This document shows positions 58,547 to 64,000 of a stretch of 64,000 nt of DNA, one piece after another. This stretch comes from Xiphydria camelus (Eukaryota; Arthropoda; Insecta; Hymenoptera; Xiphydriidae): positions 3,048,001 through 3,112,000 of the forward strand of contig OY783192.1 in NCBI GenBank assembly GCA_963678675.1. Reading direction: 5' to 3'. The stretch's first letter is position 1. Each line of letters opens with the position of its first letter. Position numbers and translations under genes: made by a program. The notes under the pieces are model-generated. The model saw nothing but the letters and a program-made list of their open reading frames with translations. It ran no database searches and was not told the DNA's origin.

Positions 58547-59098
58547 CACTGAGAAAAATAACTTTATTAAAATGACAAAACGTATCTGGTTAAATGAATT
58601 TAGTTAATCCAACCAAAATACTATACTAAAAGATAGGTCCGATAATAGTAAAAATATTTGCTGGGATAGCACATATTTTTACCGAATCAAATTTCACCAT
58701 TATTGCATTTTATTATTGAACATATATTTTGCTGTTACAGGTAATATTTCCGTCATGATAGCAAAAAGTTCATAGCAAAACCTAGTTCTGTTGAGACTGC
58801 AAAATCATTACCTTTTCTGTGTACTAACCCAGGCGGAAAGGTCCTATGTGGTTTGTACGAGTATATAATCCATATAGGACCAAATTCATATATGGACTAT
58901 ATATTATAATCCATATAGAATTTGTCCACCTGGGAAGTTGAACCAAATATTTAGTTATTCCAACTACTTGTCTAGTTATTCTAATCAGAAAATGGTCCGT
59001 TTAAGCAAACGGATGATGTGGATCCATATTTAACCAAACGGTTTGGTCATGGTCTCCAAGATTTTGGTTAAATTGACCAGATCATTTTTTTCATTGTG
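58547..59098. mobile_element. MITE cluster, CACTGAGAAAA-type outer ends
   Basis: The left end CACTGAGAAAAATAACTT and the inverted right end CACAATGAAAAAAATGATC mark an outer element of about 550 bp, with GGTTAAAT/TTTGGTTAAATT repeats inside. A probable second element runs from about 58626 to 58822 (TACTAAAAGATAGG against inverted CACAGAAAAGGTAATG, TA on both sides). A third follows at 58828-58934. The nesting order is likely but not proven because no empty-site copy is in the window. Confidence 0.55.
58828..58934. mobile_element. 107-bp palindromic MITE with CCCAGG ends
   Basis: CCCAGGCGGA at the left pairs with the inverted right end CCCAGGTGGA. The inside is made of ATAATCCATATAG-type repeats that pair with one another. 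It is very short and has no target duplication I can confirm. Confidence 0.65.
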
Positions 59099-59898
59099 CA
59101 TACAAATTGAACTAACGCATAAAATCACGGTCACCTTGTCAGCGGCGGTCGATCAATGGTGAGAGTTTTGGAGTGATAGGCAACTTCATGCAAGCGGTGC
59201 ACTTCCAGTCTTGTGAATGCACCGCCAGCTCGACTCGACGATTCGCTCGCTTTCCATGAGACTTCCGCGCTCGAGTGTCGCACGTAGGTAATACGGATAC
59301 GCGCGCGCGCGCGTACTGCGCGTAGACTCGAGCATCCCTGATGCATATACAGTTATAATTGCAGCGATTCCCGAGTTGTAGCAGCGATTGCGTCTACCCA
59401 TTACCCATTACCCGTTGAATATCTCGGATTGCGCGTCGGCTAAATAAATCATTACATCTCTCTCTCTCGCGTTTCGCCTACCTGAAAATCTCTCCAGCGC
59501 CGCGGATGCTGCCTTGAATATTAAGAACCCGGTAATACATGATGTACGGCTGCATCGTTCGTCTTCGGTGTGGTTAGGCTTTCACTGTTGCTCGTCGAAC
59601 GCTGTACTTACTCAAATTATTCGGTTGATTCAATGTGCCCGCTTTCGTGCGGCACGCCCAATAAATAAAAACGTCATTCGAGTTAGTATTGGTTTGATAT
59701 AAATAAATAAAGATCGATACTGTGTACATTTTTACTACTATTCGGTTGGAATGAAATATGAGTGATGATTTCATTGAGTATTAGTTAAATCGAGTCGGTT
59801 TCCGTTTGGATTTGCTGACATTTAATCGAGCCTGTTAAAAACAAGCTTGTTCGAATCATTCATATCTTTTTTTCCGGTACGATCTTCTAACAGAGAGA
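59099..59898. other. No recognised gene
   Basis: Mixed DNA with a CG run near 59300 and short frames only. Confidence 0.4.
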
Positions 59899-60418
59899 GA
59901 GAGAAGAAGAAGAAGCATGTATTAAGCTCTAGGGCAAGCCCTCTGTGAGCTAATGAGAAGAGATACAATAGTAATATAAAGATAACAATAATAATAAAGT
60001 AGCGAGAACAATAATAATAATAATAATAATAAAGATGATAAAGGAAATGATAAAGGAATGAAGGAAGGAGAGAGAGAGGGAGAGTGGGAGGGAGAGGCTG
60101 ATACAGAGGAGAAAGAAGAAGAAGAAGAGAAGAAGCTTTATTATGGCACTAGGGCGGGTCCTCTAAGCGCCTGTACAGAAAGATACAGTAGAAAAGATAC
60201 AGCAGTAAGATTAACAAAAACAATTGAAATAATGCAATAACAAAAACAAACAGAAAGAGAGAGAGAGAGAGAGAGGGAAAGAGAGAGAAGAAGAAGAAGA
60301 AGAAGAAGGAGAAGAAGCTTTATTTCGGCACTAGGGCGGGCCCTCTCAGTGCCTGTACAGAAAGAAACAGCAGAATAGATACAGCAATAAAATTAAAATA
60401 AACAAATAAAATACCGCA

Positions 60419-60420
<2 letters not shown>
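59899..60420 (-). mobile_element. Three stacked non-LTR-type 3' tails
   Basis: On the minus strand the same end recurs three times: TGTACAGGC, a CTCT/GAGAGGGCCCGCC block, CTAGTGCCGAAATAAAGC and then a CTT repeat tail. The best copies are at 60286-60418 and 60103-60240; a worn one is at 59899-59985. A polyadenylation-like AATAAA close to a simple-repeat tail is usual for the 3' ends of non-LTR retrotransposons or their SINE partners. No reverse-transcriptase frame remains, so all three are heavily 5'-truncated. Assignment to a clade is not possible from these ends. Confidence 0.6.
59999..60032. repeat. AAT trinucleotide-rich microsatellite
   Basis: ATAATAATAATAATAAT units lie between two of the retroelement tails, possibly the remains of an older tail. 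Confidence 0.8.

Positions 60421-60445
<25 letters not shown>
60418..60445. repeat. GA dinucleotide microsatellite
   Basis: About 13 GA units directly follow the last retroelement tail copy; a second, shorter GA run is at about 60257-60276. Confidence 0.9.
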
Positions 60446-60449
<4 letters not shown>

Positions 60450-63400
60450 GCCGGAAAATCCGACCGATTCAAATGTCGCGTGTCTGAGATTTTGATAGGT
60501 GCAGCACACCTCGCGTCGTGCCCTCGTGCACATCGTAAACGCACGATGGCCACGCCGACGACCGTTAAATTGCTTGTCGCGCTAGTATACACATTATTAC
60601 CTACTCTCTTGATTGATTCCGGCGCGCTTTACGATCCCTGCTAACTGCTCGTCCGAAAACGCGTAAGCTGCAGTGATGGGACCATAATTTTCGAGCACCA
60701 CCCGCCGTCCTAATCTGAAGAAGACCCGCGCGAATTTAACGGGACGATGCATAAGAATCGTCTCCCGTGTGTCGCTTTGCTGCACGCTCGCAAGCGTCGC
60801 TCGAGATGGCGCGTTTCTCATCCGCGGAATAACAACGTCCGCGGCTGTCGGCGTAAATCCGAATTGTTTTTCGACTTCCCGCGTCGATAGGCTGTATGCA
60901 GATAACGGGTATCCGAGGGAGGTCTGTAATTTGCAGGCCGCCGGAACGAGCGGGAACGCGGGGCGCATTGCCAGGAGTGCGATGGATCACGATTTAAACC
61001 GATTGCCGATCGATCTGAAAGAAAGAAATTGCGCGCCTTTGCACGGCGCGCGAGTATATCGATTAAGTATCGGCCGTGGTACCCACACGGCTTCGGTTTG
61101 AAAATTGCGAAATTCTCCCCGCCGCACCCACACTGCTTCTCCGTAGCGAGCATTTTCTCTTTTCGATCTTTTCCCCGGTATCGTTACCGGTTATAAATAC
61201 GTATACTCTCTCTCTTACACTTCCTCTATCTCCTTCATCCTCTTTCTCCTTCCTTTTCTCCCGGAAGTTCTAACGACAATCCGATATATTCGTTAGGTGG
61301 CGCGCGCGTCTGAACTTTGCGGAACTCCTTCTTCTCCCTTCCGTGATCCGATTCCCTCTCTCGCCCCTATCTCCCGCCGTCGAGTTCGTCGTCCGCGCGC
61401 GAGTCGCGAATTGGGTTGGGTCGCGATGGAGCAATCGGGATTAGCGGCGAATCGATCGGTACACTACCCGCGTTAGATGGCTAATCTTTACGACGGTGTC
61501 GCGGAATTGCCGCGGGCAACCGTCCTGGAAAATAAGAGCTACACCGGTTTCCCTTCGAAGTCCGGACGGTGCCGATTGTGTATCCCTTCGATACAGCGTT
61601 CTCTATACATATAGCGTTCGTTATCGCTCGGTTGCGACTGCGTGACGGTTTACGCGGGGAGGCCACGTATACGGACGTTTCAATGGCACTTTACTTTATA
61701 CATTTGTTAATCGTTTCTGCGTTACCCCGCTGCCGGCGAATGGCTGCGAAGTAATAGCACACGCCGAGGATCTTTACGATTCGAGGCGCGATGACGCGCG
61801 TGCACTTTTAAACCGGGAAACGCCGATCGCCGCGCATTTGCGCTTGGTTCAATCGCGGGATGCATCGAGGATGCTTCCCGCGTAACTGTGCCTATGCATA
61901 CCGATGAAAAGTTGAACGCCGCTTTCTTTCCGAGGGAGCGGAGATACGATTCACGCCGCGCCGACCATCCGCGCGACGCTTTTTAAAGCATCGTATAATA
62001 TTGGCCGTGACTGCGGGACACGTCCAGTGATACAACATCCGTCCCCGTATATCGGCTACCTATTCTCCGCGCGCGTGAAATATATAATATCTGCGGCGTG
62101 TTGGCGCGGAGTGCGGCGGGGGCGTTGAAATATCTACGTATACGTCTTCCTTCCTCTCAACGCACGGTGAAACGCCACACGGCGAACGCCATTGTGAAGT
62201 CTCGCGGGGTCTGATCGGTGCCGCGTATCTATAAGGATCGGATCGGTCGCTCGCGGCTGATATTGCCGATCGAGGAGCGAAGCTTTTGTAACGGTGGAAA
62301 CTGTATATCGTTGGCAGTACCGCATATAGCGGGGCAATATCTGTTTGCAAGAAAGGCGAAGCGAGTTTCGCGATATGTACTTACTTCAGCGAGATGACAT
62401 TTTATATGTAACTAGAGCAATATTGTACTCGCTCGCGTATCGCTTTGAATCGATGCTTGCGACTTTTGAGCGAAATTATGGATTCTAGTTCGATTTTGGT
62501 ATATGATTCGCGTTTATTTTTTGGATTAATTTATCGAAGACGATCAGCTCCACTGGTAGGTACCTTGATTTGTATTTAACCCTCCGTTGTCACCAAGGGT
62601 CTGTTTGACTTAGACTTCAATTTTGGAGCTGACTGTACTTCTTTTTTTTTCAATCATAACTAGACCGTCGTCAGATCTCGGAATGAATAGCTTCTTCTTA
62701 AAATATTATGAGAATCCTTTATAAATATTATGAAGAAAACTCTAAAAATAAAGAAGTTATGACGCTTTTAGTGAAACAGCTCATTTTTCACATATATCTA
62801 CATATTCAAAGTCGTTTTTAAATGTCATCATTTCATTTCTTATGTTGACACGGTGATCAGATATTTCTACAATGTTCGAGGAACGTTCCATCTTTACTAT
62901 ATCACTCGAGGAAGAGATTGTATGTACTCGTAATACTGTTTATCGATAATAAAATAATCGTCGTATTGACCCGGAACGAGCTATACCACGTTTATGTTAA
63001 ATATCGAACTGTATACAGATACACAGGCGAGGTAGATAACTTCTTCGTATCGTATCCTTATTTCCAAGTTCAGTTATATACACTCGCAGCATCCGCTTCG
63101 CAGCGCGGACGCATTCTGGTAAAATTACGTCCGTAACGCCTCGTTGCCTCGCGGGAACTCTCGCAATCTCGGCTCTCCGGGACGAGCGCGCGATTGCCGG
63201 GTAAAGTCGCCGAACGACGATTAAGTCGATGTCTCCGTTAACCAGTCGAGTTCGTCGATCACGGATTCCGCTTCCTCCTCGCGCGCGGTGACGGTGTTCA
63301 ATCTCAATCCGGCAAGCGCGGGAGTCGCCGGCAGTTATAACTCTGCCGCGGGACGAGGCCTCGTTAAGTACAAGTAGCGACGGTTGACAGCACGTCGGCT

Positions 63401-63710
63401 TTATCGGATGATGCCGTGAAAAATAAAGCGATTATTAGTTGTGCAAGCCGCTTAAAGACACACCTATAGGTGGTCTTTCTCGGCTCTCGTTCGTCATATC
63501 CTCGAGTACCGGTCCGAGCGTGGGCCGGTACTGTATGCAAGCGCGGGTTACACCTATCTACAAGTTTTCCAGTCAATTATCAGATCGCCACGCGTTAACA
63601 CTTGCAAAAGATTTCCGCGATGGAAACTTCTCTCTCACCCGCGCATATATTCCTGCGTCGATATTTAGCGGTACTAGGTAAGGTCTGGGAAAATAGTATA
63701 GGCAAATAAA
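60446..63710. other. No recognised gene; one frame noted
   Basis: A minus frame of 123 codons (60597-60968) is the least repetitive of the window. It reads, for example, HRPVKFARVFFRLGRR and then LENYGPITAAYAFSDEQL, but I recognise no family and a plus frame overlaps it. TTAACCCTCCG at 62577 resembles one piggyBac-type end, but no partner end was found. The rest is unassigned. Confidence 0.35.
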
Positions 63711-63712
63711 TA

Positions 63713-63869
63713 CACTGTAAAAGAAATTTGTGTGTTTTAATATACTCTTATATAAAGCTTCTTTCCAATATATGCGATTATGAAAAATAATATATTCCGT
63801 AATAATCACATATTGGGTAAAAGCTTTATATAGAATTATGTTCAATTTACTACAAATTTTTTTTCAGCA
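63713..63869. mobile_element. 157-bp MITE of the TA-flanked family
   Basis: TA at 63711-63712 and 63870-63871 flanks CACTGTAAAAGAAATTTGTG and the inverted right end TGCTGAAAAAAAATTTGTAG. The arms also share TATATAAAGCTT. It is non-coding; the frame on the minus strand across it is an artefact. Confidence 0.75.
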
Positions 63870-64000
63870 TAAGGAACGAATTTCGCGCAGTCTGATCAGT
63901 ATTTTTTTTAATCGACGTTTGAACAATTCGGTTTTCTCGCTAATTTTTTTGATCATGGATCTGAAAAATTTGGACAAAATTACTTACCCCGTATTTCTCA
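63870..64000. other. Window end, AT-rich, nothing recognised
   Basis: The last 130 bp are AT-rich with no features that I can support. Confidence 0.4.

Noticed and set aside
60597..60968. 123-codon minus frame with fairly even composition
   Set aside because: A possible exon, but no family is recognised and a plus frame overlaps; kept only as a note.
62577..62610. TTAACCCTCCG string resembling a piggyBac-type end
   Set aside because: No matching right end in the rest of the window.
62647..62690. Minus-strand CTGACGA followed by GAAA, checked as a hammerhead
   Set aside because: The intervening bases cannot form helix II and no cleavage triplet or helix III is in place.

Overview
This is eukaryotic nuclear DNA, almost certainly from an insect and most likely a hymenopteran such as an ant. 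The evidence is mixed GC- and AT-rich blocks, many CpGs, long GA/TC microsatellites, mariner and piggyBac relics, and very many short inverted-repeat elements with TA target sites. The organism call is an inference from texture and transposon content, not from a marker gene. I find no bacterial-style genes, rRNA, tRNA or CRISPR array. I also find no host protein-coding exon I would defend: the longer open frames lie in GC-rich or low-complexity DNA, are usually open on both strands, and resemble no family I recognise. The window reads as a gene-poor intergenic region or the inside of very long introns.

What can be annotated is a dense, layered population of mobile elements. There are three mariner transposase relics: a 370-bp deletion derivative with identical 31-bp ends at 26222-26591, a 520-bp one split by a second element at 45519-46038, and an N-terminal fragment at 54136-54338. 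There is a broken piggyBac-type transposase 3' end with its cysteine-rich domain at 29150-29514, a possible 5' end of the same element at 28667, and a textbook piggyBac-type MITE between TTAA sites at 26956-27191. About a dozen MITEs share ends of the form CACTGAGAAAAA next to TA (near 3.2, 5.2, 15.7, 16.0, 16.2, 19.5, 23.9, 24.5, 29.8, 32.7, 41.4, 41.6, 58.5 and 63.7 kb). Other inverted-repeat elements lie at 1648-1959, 2179-2414, 7827-7984, 27866-28063, 34637-35577, 38188-38417 and 41839-42266. A 2.1-kb foldback structure occupies 42883-44989, and three stacked non-LTR-type 3' tails lie on the minus strand at 59899-60420.

Several insertions can be ordered in time. One MITE sits in another at 41561-41765, with an uninterrupted relative at 19.5 kb. 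A MITE at 32715-33033 splits a dispersed repeat whose intact copy is at 48.77-49.00 kb. A MITE sits in the mariner at 45.6 kb, and another in the loop of a larger foldback at 24.2-24.96 kb.

The most exciting signal is at 53833-53900: a sequence that satisfies the hammerhead self-cleaving ribozyme core, with a type III layout. It has a GUC cleavage site, CUGACGA and GAA core segments, and three helices. Its two hairpin loops are perfectly complementary to each other over 11 nucleotides. It lies just downstream of a TATA box and upstream of a 25-bp tandem repeat, inside an otherwise unexplained element-like stretch.
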